A stretch of 61,896 nt of DNA. Origin: Candidatus Altimarinota bacterium. GTDB taxonomy: Bacteria; Patescibacteriota; Gracilibacteria; BD1-5; JAGOOR01. The stretch covers positions 1 to 61,896 of the forward strand of contig JALQUC010000015.1 of NCBI GenBank assembly GCA_023268615.1, in the 5' to 3' direction. The notes beneath the pieces are model-generated. The model was not told the origin of the DNA. It searched no databases and saw only the letters and a program-made list of their open reading frames with translations. Shown here one piece after another: positions 9,683-20,833 of this stretch. The stretch's first letter is position 1, and each line of letters opens with the position of its first letter. The translations under genes and the position numbers were made by a program.

Positions 9683-11167
9683 ATGTTCGATTTTTCGAAA
9701 CGGTTAGAAGATTTTGAAACTGGTAAGCCTACCGGTGGTCGTGGTGCGCGTGGGAAGTACAATCGTGAAGAGCGTGCTCCGAGATCTGGGAATTTCTCAG
9801 GTAGTCGTGGTGGTGAGCGAAGGGGCTTTGGTCCTGGTCATACATCGAGTCGTGATGGTGGTAGTGCTACTACTGATCGTCCTGCTTTTGGTGGTGAACG
9901 GAAGAGTTTTGGTGGAGCTTCACGCGGATGATTTGGCCGTACTACATTCTGAGCTGGTGCTCCAGGTCGTACGAGCTATAACGGTGGTGCTCGTGGCAAA
10001 TTTGGTGCTCGTGGTGGTCGTCCTGCTGGTCGCCGACTTCCTCCTCAACCATCATACAAACAGTACATGTTTACACCGACAGATGATTCTGGTGAGCTCA
10101 AATTCACTCCCTACGAAGTGACAAAAAAGTTTCATGATTTTGCTCTCGATGATTTCATCCTCAAAAACATTGATAAAAAGGGCTATGAAAAGCCAACAGA
10201 GATCCAAGAAAAAACACTCCAAGCTATCATGGATGGATCTGATATGCTCGGTCTCGCAAATACTGGTTCTGGTAAAACAGCGGCATTTCTCATCCCAATT
10301 CTCCATCGTATGCTCTCAGGTGTCAAACAGCGACTCCTCGTCATGACGCCTACTCGTGAACTCGCTGATCAGATTCAGACAGAATTCAGATGGATTGCAG
10401 CAGGGACATTTCTCCGCTCGACTGTTGTCGTCGGTGGTGCCAATGCTCGTAACCAGATTATGGACATCAAACGAGGTGTTCACTGTATCGTCGCGACTCC
10501 TGGTCGTCTCAAGGATCTCTACGATCGTGGTGTGATAGATTTCTCTGACTATGGTCATGTCGTCCTCGACGAATTTGATCGTATGCTCGACATGGGTTTT
10601 ATCAACGATATTCGTGAGATCATGTCTCTCCTCCCAGCTGAGAGGCAAACTGTTCTCTTCTCTGCGACCATGTCTCGAGATATAGAGAAGCATGTTCACT
10701 CTTTCCTCCGAGAACCAGTACAGGTGACCATCAAATCAGAACCAGTTGGTTCTCGAATTGCCCAAGAAGTTGTATTTTATACAACTGGTGTCGACAAGAA
10801 GAAGAAACTCCATGATCTCCTCCAGAAAGATAAAGAAGGAAAATACCTCATATTCACTCGTACAAAACGAGAAGCAGATCGAGTCAGTGATGATCTCCGT
10901 GATATCGGTGCTTCTGTTGATGCACTCCACGGTGATAAATCTCAGAATCTCCGTCAGAGAATTACCAACAATTTCCGTACGAATAAAATCCGTATCCTCA
11001 TCGCGACTGATGTCGCTGCTCGAGGTCTCGATATCCCTGATGTCTCTCATGTTATCAATTTCGACGAACCGGCTACTCGTGAGGACTATGTCCACCGAAT
11101 CGGTCGTACAGCTCGTGCTGGTAAACAGGGGACTGCATACACCTTTGTCAAAGGCGGAGAATACTAG
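9683..11167 (+). CDS. DEAD-box ATP-dependent RNA helicase with N-terminal RGG region
   Basis: RNA helicase of 494 aa. Residues ~15-125 form an Arg/Gly-rich low-complexity region (GGRGARGK, GARGGRPAGRR), then the two RecA-like domains: Q-motif region (YEKPTEIQEKTL), Walker A ANTGSGKT, TPTRELADQ, VLDEFDRMLDMGF (motif II is DEFD, not DEAD), SAT, and HRIGRTARAG. RGG regions are usually at the C-terminus of such helicases, so the N-terminal position is unusual. Two TGAs at 9929-9931 and 9947-9949 encode Gly inside the RGG region and connect it to the core. The likely role is ribosome assembly, RNA unwinding or cold response. It has a hairpin leader upstream and a dispersed repeat directly after the stop. 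Confidence 0.92.
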
Positions 11168-11289
11168 AAAATGTGGAAAAACTTCGTCTGGCTTTGTCAC
11201 TTCACTTTCTCACCTCGGTCACTTACATATCAGTAAGCTCCCTTCGGCTCGAAAGCTTGTTCCTTGCCATACTTGTTTTTGCACATTTT
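11168..11289. repeat. Dispersed ~125-bp hairpin element, copy 2
   Basis: Starts on the base after the helicase stop. The ends AAAATGTG-G-AAAAAC and GTTTTT-G-CACATTTT pair with one mismatch. It shares the CTTACATATCAGTAAG centre and the CCATACTTGTTTTT end with copy 1 at 7158-7283. Confidence 0.78.
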
Positions 11290-11332
11290 CTCAACAAGAT
11301 ATGAAATATTTCTATTCGTAATTTGATGACCC

Positions 11333-12490
11333 ATGTTTCATTTTAAGGTTGAAAATACTGACTGATTCGCTCGTGCGGGAGTACTCGAAACTCCTCACGG
11401 GAGTATTCAGACGCCTGTATTTATGCCGGTTGGTACTGCTGCGACGATCAAGTGAATCACACGAGAGGGGATCTCTCAGATGAAGACACAGATCATGCTC
11501 AGTAACACCTATCATCTCATGCTCCGACCTGGGGCTGATGTGGTCGAGAAAATGGGCGGACTGCACCAGTTCATGAATGTCGACCTCCCTATCCTCACGG
11601 ATAGTGGGGGATTTCAGGTATTTTCTCTCGGTAATCCTCGCAATGGTGGACCTTCACTCGTGAAGACTGATGACGAGGGGGTTGAATTCCAATCGCATCT
11701 CAATGGTGATAAATACTACATGACTCCAGAAAAAGCAATGGATATCCAGTCTCAATTGGGAGCTGATATTATCATGGCTTTTGATGATGTCGCGGCGGGA
11801 GGTTCATCAAAATCTCGAGCCCGTGAAGCCCTCACGCGGACTCATATGTGGGCAGAGCGGTGCGTCTCACAGTGGCAAAAAAACGAAACCATTCGTGCAG
11901 AGAAATGACTGCATCCACAGACACTTTTTCCCATTATTCAGGGTGTCACTTACGATGACCTACGACTCGAGTCTGTTCGCTTCTTGCGAGACCTACCGAC
12001 ACTCGGAATCGCTATTGGTGGACTCTCTGTCGGTGAAGGAAAAGAATCTATGCTCTCAACACTTGATCTCCTCGCTCCTGAGCTTCCTCCAGAAAAACCG
12101 CATTATCTCATGGGTGTAGGAACACCAGAAGATCTGATTGAAGCAATAGCTCGCGGAGTTGATATGTTTGATTGTGTCCTCCCCACACGACTCGGTCGTC
12201 ATGGCGAAGCATTCACTTCCAATGGCTACCTCAGGGTCGATCGGAGCTCGCTCGATGGCTCGATGGACCGAATCCCGGTCGTACCAGGACTTGAGACCTC
12301 TGTGAGTGAAAACTATACACTCGGATATCTCCGCCATCTGTGTCATGCTGAGGAGATGCTGGGACAGATACTTCTCTCGATGCACAATGTCGAATTTCTC
12401 ATGCGTCTCTGTGACCGATCGCGTGAAGCAATTCAGGCAGGACAGTACGAAAATTTTCGAAAAAACTTCTGGGAATCGTACCGGGTGTAG
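11333..12490 (+). CDS. tgt: tRNA-guanine transglycosylase, zinc ligands replaced
   Basis: Exchanges G34 of GUN-anticodon tRNAs for a queuosine-type base. 385 aa with the TIM-barrel motifs intact: PVFMPVGT, SNTYHLMLRPG, TDSGGFQVFSL (Asp90 general acid/base), GGLSVGE, and FDCVLPTR with the nucleophile at Asp280. Two features are odd. The usual CxCxxC zinc-binding triad is replaced (PGLETSVSENYT near residues 317-328), with only the distal His (SMHN) kept. The DEC motif of bacterial enzymes is DDV here (151-153), with Val at the position that favours queuine in eukaryotic enzymes. TGAs at residues 11, 43 and 192 are Gly; the start at 11333 restores the usual N-terminus. Confidence 0.9.
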
Positions 12491-12656
12491 CCTTCTCGAG
12501 TATCTCCTTGACACTGTACCTTTTTCTATACAATACCATCATTATTTCAAGCTATCGCTCGAAATAAAATGAATAATGAATAATGTACAATGAATAATGA
12601 TGGATGTAAAAATCCTCCATTTTTAATTATTCATTTTTAATTTTTAATTAAATGTT
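12491..12656. repeat. Intergenic region with AATGAATAATG-type simple repeats
   Basis: Contains repeats of the unit ATGAATAATGA (12568-12602) and their inverse (ATTATTCATTTTTAAT, 12625-12650) flanking TGGATG...CCTCCA, so it can fold into a long AT-rich hairpin before fusA. Related units occur inside mnmA and trhO. Confidence 0.7.
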
Positions 12657-14801
12657 ATGTCTGCAACTGATGACAAGAAACGCAATATCCGCAATATCGG
12701 TATTATTGCCCATATTGATGCTGGTAAAACTACTACCACTGAGCGTATCCTCTTCTACTCTGGTAAAACTCATAAAATCGGTGAAGTACATGATGGTGCT
12801 GCGACGATGGACTGGATGGAACAAGAACAAGAGCGAGGTATCACTATTACTGCTGCTGCGACTCGCACATCATGGAAGGGTACTGATATCAATATCATCG
12901 ATACTCCAGGACATGTGGATTTCACTATCGAGGTTGAGCGCTCAATGCGTGTTCTCGATGGAGGTGTCGTCGTCTTCGACGGTTCACAGGGTGTAGAGCC
13001 TCAATCAGAAACTGTCTGGAAACAGGCTGACAAATATGGTGTTCCACGCATCGCATTTGCAAACAAGATGGACAAAACTGGTGGTGACTATGAGATGACC
13101 TACGCGTCTATCCAAAAGAGACTCGCCGGAAACAAAGTCGTCCGAGCTCAGCTCCCTATTGGTCGTGAAAATGAATTTGCTGGAGTTCTCGACCTCGTCG
13201 AGATGAAGGCCTATGGCTTTAGGGGGAATATGGGCGTCGAACAATACGAACTTCCTTTCCCAGAAGATATGCGCGCACGAGCAGAGGCAGCTCGTCTCGA
13301 GCTCATCGAAAAAGCTGCAGAACAAGATGATGCCCTCATGAACAAATATCTCGGTGGAGAAGAGCTCACCGTCGAAGAAATCAAATCTGGTATCCGCAAG
13401 GGTGTTATCTCTGGAAATGTATTTCCACTTTTCTGTGGTTCTGCTCTCGCAAATGTCGGTGTACAGAGAGTTCTCGATGCTGTCGTAGATTACCTCCCAT
13501 CACCACTTGATGTCAATGATGGAAAAATCTCAGGAACTGATGTTGATGATGAGACAAAAGTAATCGAATTCAAACAACTCGATACTGAGCCTCTCTCAGC
13601 TCTCGCGTTCAAGATCATGACTGATCCATTTGTTGGTCGTCTGACCTTCGTACGAGTCTATTCTGGTGTTCTCAAGTCAGGAACTGCTGTCTATAACGCG
13701 AACAATGGTGAGACTGAGCGAATCGGTCGTATCGTCGAGATGCACGCAAATAATCGTAAAGAAGTCACTGAGATTACTGCAGGTAATATCGCTGCGGTTA
13801 TCGGTCTCAAGGAGACAAAGACAGGTCATACACTCTGTGACAAGGCTCATCCTATCAAACTCCTCTCTCTCGAATTCCCAGAGCCAGTTATCTCTGTCTC
13901 TGTAGAACCAAAATCAAAAGCTGATCAAGAAAAAATGGGTGTCGCTCTTGGTAAGCTCGCCGAAGAAGATCCTTCTTTCCGTGTAAAATCTGATGGCGAA
14001 ACTGGTCAGACTATTATTCAGGGCATGGGTGAGCTTCATCTCGACATCATCGTCGATCGTATGCGTCGTGAGTTCAAGGTCGAGTGTAATGTCGGTGCTC
14101 CTCAGGTAGCCTACCGAGAGACTATCACTCAGGGAGTCAAAGATCAAGAATATCAATACAAGAAACAAACAGGTGGTCGTGGTCAATTTGGTCATGTCGT
14201 TATCACATTTGAGCCTATCACTGAGGAAATGCGAAAAGCTGATCCAGAGAACTACAAAGATGAGAACCGATTTATCAATGAAATCTCAGGATGAGTCATC
14301 CCACGAGAATTTATCCCAGGTGTTGAAAAAGGTCTCAATGCTTCTTATGCTCGAGGTGTTATCGCAGGATACCCACTCGTCAATGTCCAGGCAACTCTCA
14401 CATTTGGTTCATACCATGATGTCGACTCAAATGAGCTCTCATTCCGTATCGCTGCTTCTAAATGTTTCCGTGAAGCATCAAAGAAAGCAAAACCAATCCT
14501 CCTCGAACCTATCATGAAGGTTGAAATCAATACCCCAGAAGAATACATGGGTGATATCCTCGGTGATGTCAATGGTAAGCGAGGTCAGATCAATGAGATG
14601 GGTGACCGTGGTATGGCAAAAATCATCCAGGCTCACATTCCTCTCTCAGAGATGTTTGGATACTCTACCGCTCTCCGATCAAATTCTCAGGGGCGTGCTA
14701 CCTATGCGATGGAATTTTCTCACTACGCTCCAGTTCCTACAAATATCACAGAAAAAATTCGTGCAGAACGAGGTGTGAAGTTCGAAGAAGACGACGAATA
14801 G
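12657..14801 (+). CDS. fusA: Translation elongation factor G
   Basis: GTPase that drives ribosomal translocation, 714 aa, full length. The G domain shows [15 protein letters not shown] (G1), DTPGHVDFT (G3) and NKMD (G4); domains II-V follow through PQVAYRET and the C-terminal Tyr-rich end. The TGA at 14292-14294 falls in the conserved Gly-Gly-Val-Ile-Pro stretch of domain IV, and the sequence continues without shift to 14801. This is one of the cleanest proofs of UGA = Gly here. No Shine-Dalgarno is visible. A rho-independent terminator follows. Confidence 0.98.
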
Positions 14802-14816
14802 AAAAAATATACAACC

Positions 14817-14848
14817 AAAATCCCTGACCGAGAGGTTGGGGATTTTTT
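14817..14848 (+). terminator. Rho-independent terminator after fusA
   Basis: TCCCtgACC-gaga-GGTtgGGGA stem followed by T6, 15 bases after the fusA stop. Confidence 0.85.
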
Positions 14849-14886
14849 GTTTGATTTTCTCTGTCTGAGACTACAATAGTCACACT

Positions 14887-15633
14887 ATGAAAAAAACATT
14901 CCTCTTTTCTTCTTTCTTCTTTCTTCTTTCTTCTTTTGGAATAGCCCATGGCTATTCCTCTGATGATATGGCTCGAGCAAACCTCATTGCTCAGGCTGGC
15001 CTTATCGTCTCACATGAGGCAGTCGAGCTCTATAGACTCGATGATCCTATGCTCCGTCAGGAGCTCATCGGTACAGCACTCCGGCTCGCTGGTGTCGATC
15101 TGCCAAAGGAGTATGCTTGTCGAGGATATTTCACTGATGCCAATTTTGCTCCTTCTTCTACTGATGCGTGGGTCTGTCGAGCGTTTGAGCTCGGTGCAGA
15201 CAACTCATTTGTCACGAGAGCTAATAAGACTACTCGTCCACGGGATAAGGTCACTCGTGCTGAAGCACTCGCCATTATCGTTCAAGCAGGAAAAGTGCCC
15301 CTTGCTCCAGATAATTATTCTACGAATTGGCTCAAAGCTCAGGGGTATGCTGATTGGCAGACGAAACTCCTCTCTTCTCTCACAGATTGTCGCATATTCA
15401 ATCATGGAGTAAGCTGTGAAGATGGGAAGGATGGTAATATCGCTATGGGCAATTTCCGACCCAATGAACCTGCTACCCGTGCAGATGTATTTGAGTTTAT
15501 GATGTACACACAGAAGATGCAGGATGAGCAGTCTCGTATCTGTTCTGAGTACTTTGACATATTTCTCGACGGTAATATAGAGACTTCTATTCTGGCTTGG
15601 GAGACTATCGCTGTCCAGTGCCCTAATCTTTAA
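14887..15633 (+). CDS. Secreted SLH-like surface protein
   Basis: Exported protein of 248 aa. The signal peptide (MKKTFLFSSFFFLLSSFGIAHG) has a hydrophobic core encoded by a TTCTTCTTTC microsatellite. Two S-layer-homology-like stretches follow: RPRDKVTRAEALAIIV and FRPNEPATRADVFEFMM, each preceded by Trp-rich spacers. Paired cysteines suggest disulfides. No TGA codons. A TACAAT box ends 9 nt before the ATG, so it is probably leaderless. The same SLH style appears in the next gene and in the esterase at 45640. The likely role is cell-surface attachment or adhesion; the partner is unknown. Confidence 0.75.
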   Translation: MKKTFLFSSFFFLLSSFGIAHGYSSDDMARANLIAQAGLIVSHEAVELYRLDDPMLRQELIGTALRLAGVDLPKEYACRGYFTDANFAPSSTDAWVCRAFELGADNSFVTRANKTTRPRDKVTRAEALAIIVQAGKVPLAPDNYSTNWLKAQGYADWQTKLLSSLTDCRIFNHGVSCEDGKDGNIAMGNFRPNEPATRADVFEFMMYTQKMQDEQSRICSEYFDIFLDGNIETSILAWETIAVQCPNL

Positions 15634-15717
15634 ACATCAGAATTTGAGTAAAAGAAAAAGTAAAACACAGGCTTTATGATAATCCGCCGAAACAGTCAAT
15701 TACATCTCACTTTATTT

Positions 15718-18288
15718 ATGAAAAAACTTTTCCTCCTTTCTTCTTTTTTATTTCTTCTTTCTTCTTTGGCTATGGCTTTGCCATCGCCCGTCGTCCAGGT
15801 TATTTCTTACAAAGAACCACTTGGTATGTATTTCTCTCTCCAGGGATGGGGGAGCGGATCTATCATTGATTCCTCTGGTCGTATACTGACTAATAGCCAT
15901 GTGGTGGATGATGGATTTGGGGGTATATCAGATGATTTTTCTGTGTGTGTGACTGAGAATCCGAGTCTGCCTCCGAAGTGTCACTATACTGCCTCTGTCA
16001 TAGCGAGAAATACGACCAAGGATATCGCACTCCTCCAGATAGATGCGACTGATATATTTGGCCGTGCAGTGAATTTTAGTAGTTTTGCGACACTTCCTCT
16101 CGATTATTCGTACCTTCCCAATGCAGGAGATGCTGTTATAGCTCGAGGATATCCATGGGTAGGAGCTAATACTATCACTGAGACGCAGGGAATTGTTTCA
16201 GGGACTTATTCCTATAACAATAATACCTATATCAAGACGGATACGCTTATTGCTGGTGGCAATTCTGGTGGTCCATTGATTCGTGATAGTCGGGTCGTCG
16301 GTGTCAATACTTTCCTCATTGGTGGCTCTTCTGATCCTGCTCTGGGGTATTCACTTTCTATTCGAGAGGCTCAGGATTTTATACAGTCTTCACTTGTTTC
16401 TCCGACAAAAATTCAGACAAATAGTCCTAAATTTCCGAGCTTTCTCCAGTCTGTCAATGGATTTACTGAACAGAAGAAAATCACGGACTCACTTATCACG
16501 ATCAATCTCCCTCAGAAATATAATATCACGACCTATATCCCGGGTACTTCTATCGAGGGACAGATTTCTGAAGAAAATTCGACTGCCGTGTATGCATTTT
16601 CTTTTATGCATTTTGTGACTCCTAGACTTCAGACACCTGAGGAAATACGCTACTTCCTCGCGAGTCAGTCATTTTTTCCATTTTCAGAGGATATCAAATT
16701 TCGAACGGTCACTATAGGAGGGCAATCATTTTATGCTGTGGATACTCTTGGGAACACTGGAGGTGATAAGACAAAAACACAGTATGTCTATTTCAAGATT
16801 GTAGATGAAAGGCATCTCATCCTGCTGCAGCTCTCGACACCATTCTCTACTGAGACGACCTATCCAGATATTCAAAAAAATATTAGCGCTTTCCTTGCTG
16901 GAATTTCATTTCCATCGCAGTTTATCTTCCCATCAAATGCTTCTCTTGATATACATGATGCGGATATATCTGTTCGTCCTGGCATATCTTCTCTGGTCGA
17001 TTTCCGATCAAATTTCTTTCCATATAACGGTATCATATCTGAACTCATGGTGACCTATGATGACCTCTTCACTATGCGTACCTACCTCGGAAATCTCTGG
17101 AGTTATGCACAGGTGAGCGTCGTCCCCAATTCTTTCTATACCGCTGATACGAGTGCCAGTGAGCTCTTGGACAAGCTCAACGAAGTGTCCTATTTTTCTG
17201 AAAATACAGAGTCGAGGCTCATTACCTATCGTGGACATGAAGGCTTCATCGTCTGTGATAATAATAATTGGTCTTCTGTGACAGATGAGAAGAAATCGAC
17301 ACATGCTACCATCATCTGTGAGGCTATTTTCATAGTCGGCAAGGGGGATTCACATTTTGTCTCACTCATATTCCTCACCGATAAAAATAAAAAATCAGAT
17401 ATTTCTCGTCTGATGCAAGACCATCTCGATACATATGTGATAGTCTCTGATGATGGTGAGACAGATTTTGGGACATCACCACAGCAGATCGCCTATACAG
17501 ATACCCAGAACCAATCACCTGAATTTCAGGACACACTCAGACATCTCATCAAGTACGGTATTCTCACACCTCGTACACTCTTTGACGGTGATCATCCACT
17601 GACCTGGGAAGAGTATGCGAGACTCCATATCTGGGCTATATATCACAAGAGACTCACGGACAGGACTATTCCAGGAGATCCTCAGAGTCCGACATTTGAA
17701 TCAATTCTTCGTAGCCTCCCAATTGACCGTAATGCCTATGTCAATAGTGATCAGAGAGATAATTTTGAGCTCATGCTCAGGATGCGTCTAGCAGGTGTCA
17801 AATTACCGAGCTACACAGAAGAGTCTCTCTACCAATTCAAGACACACAAAGACACAAAATATCGTGCTGAATGGCAACAGATAGAAGACTTTGAATATCT
17901 CTATTTCCTCGGGCAAAAGATGGGTCCAAATGGCGGGAAATACTACAATAGTGGATACTACACTCCGACATTGCGTGTCTCCTATAATCCTGTGACAGGA
18001 CTCTCTCGAGAGCCGGTTTTGAGTAGTAGCCCTCTCCGATTTGGAGCGACTTCTGATTCCAAGCTCACTCAATATCTCAGTGGTGAGCTCGATTGTACAC
18101 GCACTTCTGCGAAGTATTTCTCAGCGTCGTGTTTCCAGAAGCGTCAAGAGTATATCTGGTCACTCCTCAGTTATCCTGTCCTCACAAAAGGTGAAGCTAT
18201 CAACTCCCTTGTTTCCTCGATTGATTTTGCTGTTTGGGATGAGGCTCTCGCACGCAAGAAAATGGTACAAATAGAAGAACAGAGCTAG
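15718..18288 (+). CDS. Secreted trypsin-like serine protease with large C-terminal region
   Basis: Exported HtrA/trypsin-fold protease, 856 aa. Signal peptide MKKLFLLSSFLFLLSS; the ATG at 15718 is preferred to 15676 because it puts the signal peptide first. The catalytic triad is visible: His in LTNSHVV (~residue 60), Asp in TTKDIALLQ (~100), Ser in IAGGNSGGPL (~182). No PDZ domain is evident. Residues ~230-580 are uncharacterised with two similar beta-rich segments. The last ~250 residues contain SLH-like helices (LTWEEYARLHIWAI and later Trp-rich repeats). No TGA codon. It lies after the other SLH protein, so the two may act together at the cell surface. Confidence 0.82.
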   Translation: MKKLFLLSSFLFLLSSLAMALPSPVVQVISYKEPLGMYFSLQGWGSGSIIDSSGRILTNSHVVDDGFGGISDDFSVCVTENPSLPPKCHYTASVIARNTTKDIALLQIDATDIFGRAVNFSSFATLPLDYSYLPNAGDAVIARGYPWVGANTITETQGIVSGTYSYNNNTYIKTDTLIAGGNSGGPLIRDSRVVGVNTFLIGGSSDPALGYSLSIREAQDFIQSSLVSPTKIQTNSPKFPSFLQSVNGFTEQKKITDSLITINLPQKYNITTYIPGTSIEGQISEENSTAVYAFSFMHFVTPRLQTPEEIRYFLASQSFFPFSEDIKFRTVTIGGQSFYAVDTLGNTGGDKTKTQYVYFKIVDERHLILLQLSTPFSTETTYPDIQKNISAFLAGISFPSQFIFPSNASLDIHDADISVRPGISSLVDFRSNFFPYNGIISELMVTYDDLFTMRTYLGNLWSYAQVSVVPNSFYTADTSASELLDKLNEVSYFSENTESRLITYRGHEGFIVCDNNNWSSVTDEKKSTHATIICEAIFIVGKGDSHFVSLIFLTDKNKKSDISRLMQDHLDTYVIVSDDGETDFGTSPQQIAYTDTQNQSPEFQDTLRHLIKYGILTPRTLFDGDHPLTWEEYARLHIWAIYHKRLTDRTIPGDPQSPTFESILRSLPIDRNAYVNSDQRDNFELMLRMRLAGVKLPSYTEESLYQFKTHKDTKYRAEWQQIEDFEYLYFLGQKMGPNGGKYYNSGYYTPTLRVSYNPVTGLSREPVLSSSPLRFGATSDSKLTQYLSGELDCTRTSAKYFSASCFQKRQEYIWSLLSYPVLTKGEAINSLVSSIDFAVWDEALARKKMVQIEEQS

Positions 18289-18399
18289 ATTCTTTCGCAG
18301 AAAAGAGTCTATTTTCTATTTTTCTCGTCAAGTCATTTTCCCTTTGACGACTCCCTGATAAGTATATACTTATAGTACTTATTCTATAACCATTCTCTT

Positions 18400-18705
18400 A
18401 TGCAACCACAAGTAATTCTGCAGATAGATAGCTCTGCTGAGTATGATCGTGAGGTGATAGAACGCCTCGTCAATGAGAGTATGGGCAAGGTAGATGCCTA
18501 CCTGCGAAAATATGATGACAAACCAGATGCTGTCGTGCGTATCGAGGTGACTATCAAGAAAAATAGCGATGATTCATTTCAGGGTAAGCTCCATGCTAAT
18601 CTCGATGGTGAACTGATTCTCTTCGAACGAGAAAAATTCTTCAAACTCGATGACCTCATCCATCATGCATTTCAGCACATGAAGGAACAGATGGCTGCTA
18701 AATAA
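18400..18705 (+). CDS. hpf: Ribosome hibernation promoting factor / sigma-54 modulation family
   Basis: Short S30AE-type protein of 101 aa. The order beta-alpha-beta with VVRIEVTIKK, a mid GKLHANLDGELILFER strand and a C-terminal amphipathic helix (LDDLIHHAFQHMKEQ) matches HPF/RaiA. These bind the 30S decoding region and silence ribosomes in stationary phase. It has no long-HPF C-terminal domain. A promoter-like stretch (TATACT, then TTCTATAAC) lies just upstream. Confidence 0.75.
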   Translation: MQPQVILQIDSSAEYDREVIERLVNESMGKVDAYLRKYDDKPDAVVRIEVTIKKNSDDSFQGKLHANLDGELILFEREKFFKLDDLIHHAFQHMKEQMAAK

Positions 18706-18756
18706 TTTTCGTGAAGATTATTTAGTAAATTCAGAATTAAAAATGAAAAATTAATA

Positions 18757-20400
18757 ATGGAGGATCTCTCAAAAACTATTAAAGGTAAGCGAGTAGAATT
18801 GCTGCACAATACACATCCTGAAGATCTCACAGAACTCCTCCTCTCTCTCAGAAAAGTTGAGAGGGATTTTCTCACGACTGAAGTCATCCATAACCCACTC
18901 CTGCTGCCTGATATACAGCATGCTATGGAGAGGATAGCGCGAGCTCGTGAAAAATGAGAGAGAGTCATGATATTCTGAGATTATGATGTGGACGGTATTT
19001 CCTCTACTGCGGCACTTTTTCTCTTTCTCCGGGATGAGCTCGGGATGGATGTCTCGTATCGACTGCCACATCGCGTCCACGATGGTTATGGTATCAAGTC
19101 CTATCATATGGATGAGATTGCAAAAACGGGTACCAAGCTCATCATCACGGTCGACTGCGGCACCAAGGATAGAGAGCCTATAGAACACGCACATACCCTC
19201 TGAATGGATGTCATCGTCACAGATCATCACTCATGTCCAGATGTCCTCCCAAATTGTATTGCACTAGTAAATCCTCGTCGGAACGATTCTCTCTATCCTT
19301 TTCCAGCTCTCTCTGGCTCGGGCGTTGTTTGGAAAGTAATTCATGCTCTCTCTGATTTCTTTTTCCTAGAAAAAACTGACTCCATACTTCAGAAATATGT
19401 CGATATAGTGTCTCTCGGGACTGTCGCTGACTGCATGCCTATGCAGGATGAGAATCGTACGATTGTTCGTCGCGGAATACTTCAATCCCAGCAATCTCAT
19501 CATCCATTTTTTCAGACCTTTTCTGGCGCACTCAATCGTCCCATACTCACAGAAGAAGATATAGGATTTTTTGTCTGACCTCTCCTCAATGCTGGAGGCC
19601 GCATCACCACGCCACACCAGAGTCTGAGCACGCTTCTCGCTTCTTCGCTTGATTCGTTTTCTCGTATTCAGGAACTCATCGCTGTCAATGAAATACGAAA
19701 AGGGAAGTCTCGTGATGCCTATGAAAAAGCACTCGAAATGATTGATTCATCCTCTTCCATACTGACCTATATTGATCCAGATCTCGAGCACGGTATACTC
19801 GGTCTCGTCGCTGCAAAAATCACAGAACTCTATCATAAACCAAGTGCTATTTTTACGCTTCATGATGGATATTTTGTTGGTTCTCTTCGAGCACCTCCTG
19901 GTATCGATCTCGTGCAAATATTGGAAAAATCTCGAGACCATCTCGCACGATTCGGATGACATGCGTGAGCTGCGGGCTGTAGTATAGCAGAATCAGACAT
20001 AGATTCAGCGCTTGTCAGTCTCAGAAACTCTACCCACGAGCTCTACAGTGGTCACGATAGTATTCCTACCATCACGGTCGATACTCTTCTTGATCCTTCA
20101 TATATAGATCTACACACACTTCGTGACATAGAGATACTGCGACCATTTGGTATGTGATTTTCGGCACCACTTTTCCTCCTCTCTGGTATTTCTGCTCCGA
20201 TAGTTTCTCTTGGTCAGTCAGGCGAGCATATCCGTTGGGATTATCCGGGGAAACTGGAGATTCTCTGATTCCGATTTGGGGAATATCAGGAGAGACTTAC
20301 TGGCAAGACGGTTAGTCTCATCTGAACATTGAAAGCCCATACATGGCGAGATGTTATCACACCTCAGTTCCATGTCATGGATGTTATCTGTGATGATTAG
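18757..20400 (+). CDS. recJ: Single-stranded-DNA-specific exonuclease RecJ
   Basis: 5'-3' ssDNA exonuclease of the DHH superfamily in recombination and mismatch repair, 547 aa. Motifs: DYDVDGISS, VDCGTKDREPI, VTDHHSCPD (DHH), GTVADCMPM, LNAGGRI, and the DHHA1 motif GGHAGAAG near residue 402. Several TGAs lie exactly at expected glycines, including two within GGHAGAAG (~19957-19968), so the gene is intact under code 25 and shattered otherwise. The length is near the RecJ core minimum. Its stop overlaps the convergent small gene by 17 bases. Confidence 0.94.
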
Positions 20401-20764
20401 CTATTGTTTGTAGCTCCTCTGGTGTGGGGACCCTGTCCTCTGCTTTAGATATTTCTTCTCAAAACGCCGTTTGCATATCTCGCGCATAGGCTTCACTTCC
20501 GAGAATGAGTCTCGTTATGATATCAGCAGGACCCATTTCACCTGCCAATATTTCTTGGGCTTTTTCTCAGTGATATTTTTCCCACTCTAGTGATCCAGGA
20601 CTCATTTTCGGTCCATGAGTAGCGATTTGATGGGCGAGAATTCCTCCAATAAGTAATGAGACCCCTCCTACGATTTTTAGACCTTTTCCAGTGTTATTTT
20701 CTAAGCCGCTCATCAGTGTACTCATCCATGTAACTCCAGGTGCTGTGCACTGTGTTCTTCTCAT
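20384..20764 (-). CDS. Small single-pass membrane protein, unknown function
   Basis: 126 aa, not recognised. One hydrophobic segment (LKIVGGVSLLIGGILAHQI, ~residues 30-48), a polar helical C-terminal half rich in Glu/Ala, and two TGAs read as Gly. The C-terminal 17 bases overlap recJ tail to tail. The ORF is supported by continuity through both TGAs and a plausible ATG, but nothing shows its function. Confidence 0.55.
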
Positions 20765-20833
20765 AAAAATAAGGTTAAAAAATAATTTCGCTCAGATTAT
20801 ATAGAAATTATTTTTTTGTCAATCCCTTCCTTT

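Noticed and set aside
9714-10121. Alternative-frame Val/Leu-rich ORF over the RGG region
   Set aside because: It is an out-of-frame shadow of Gly/Arg repeats; the helicase frame continues through TGA=Gly into the core domain.
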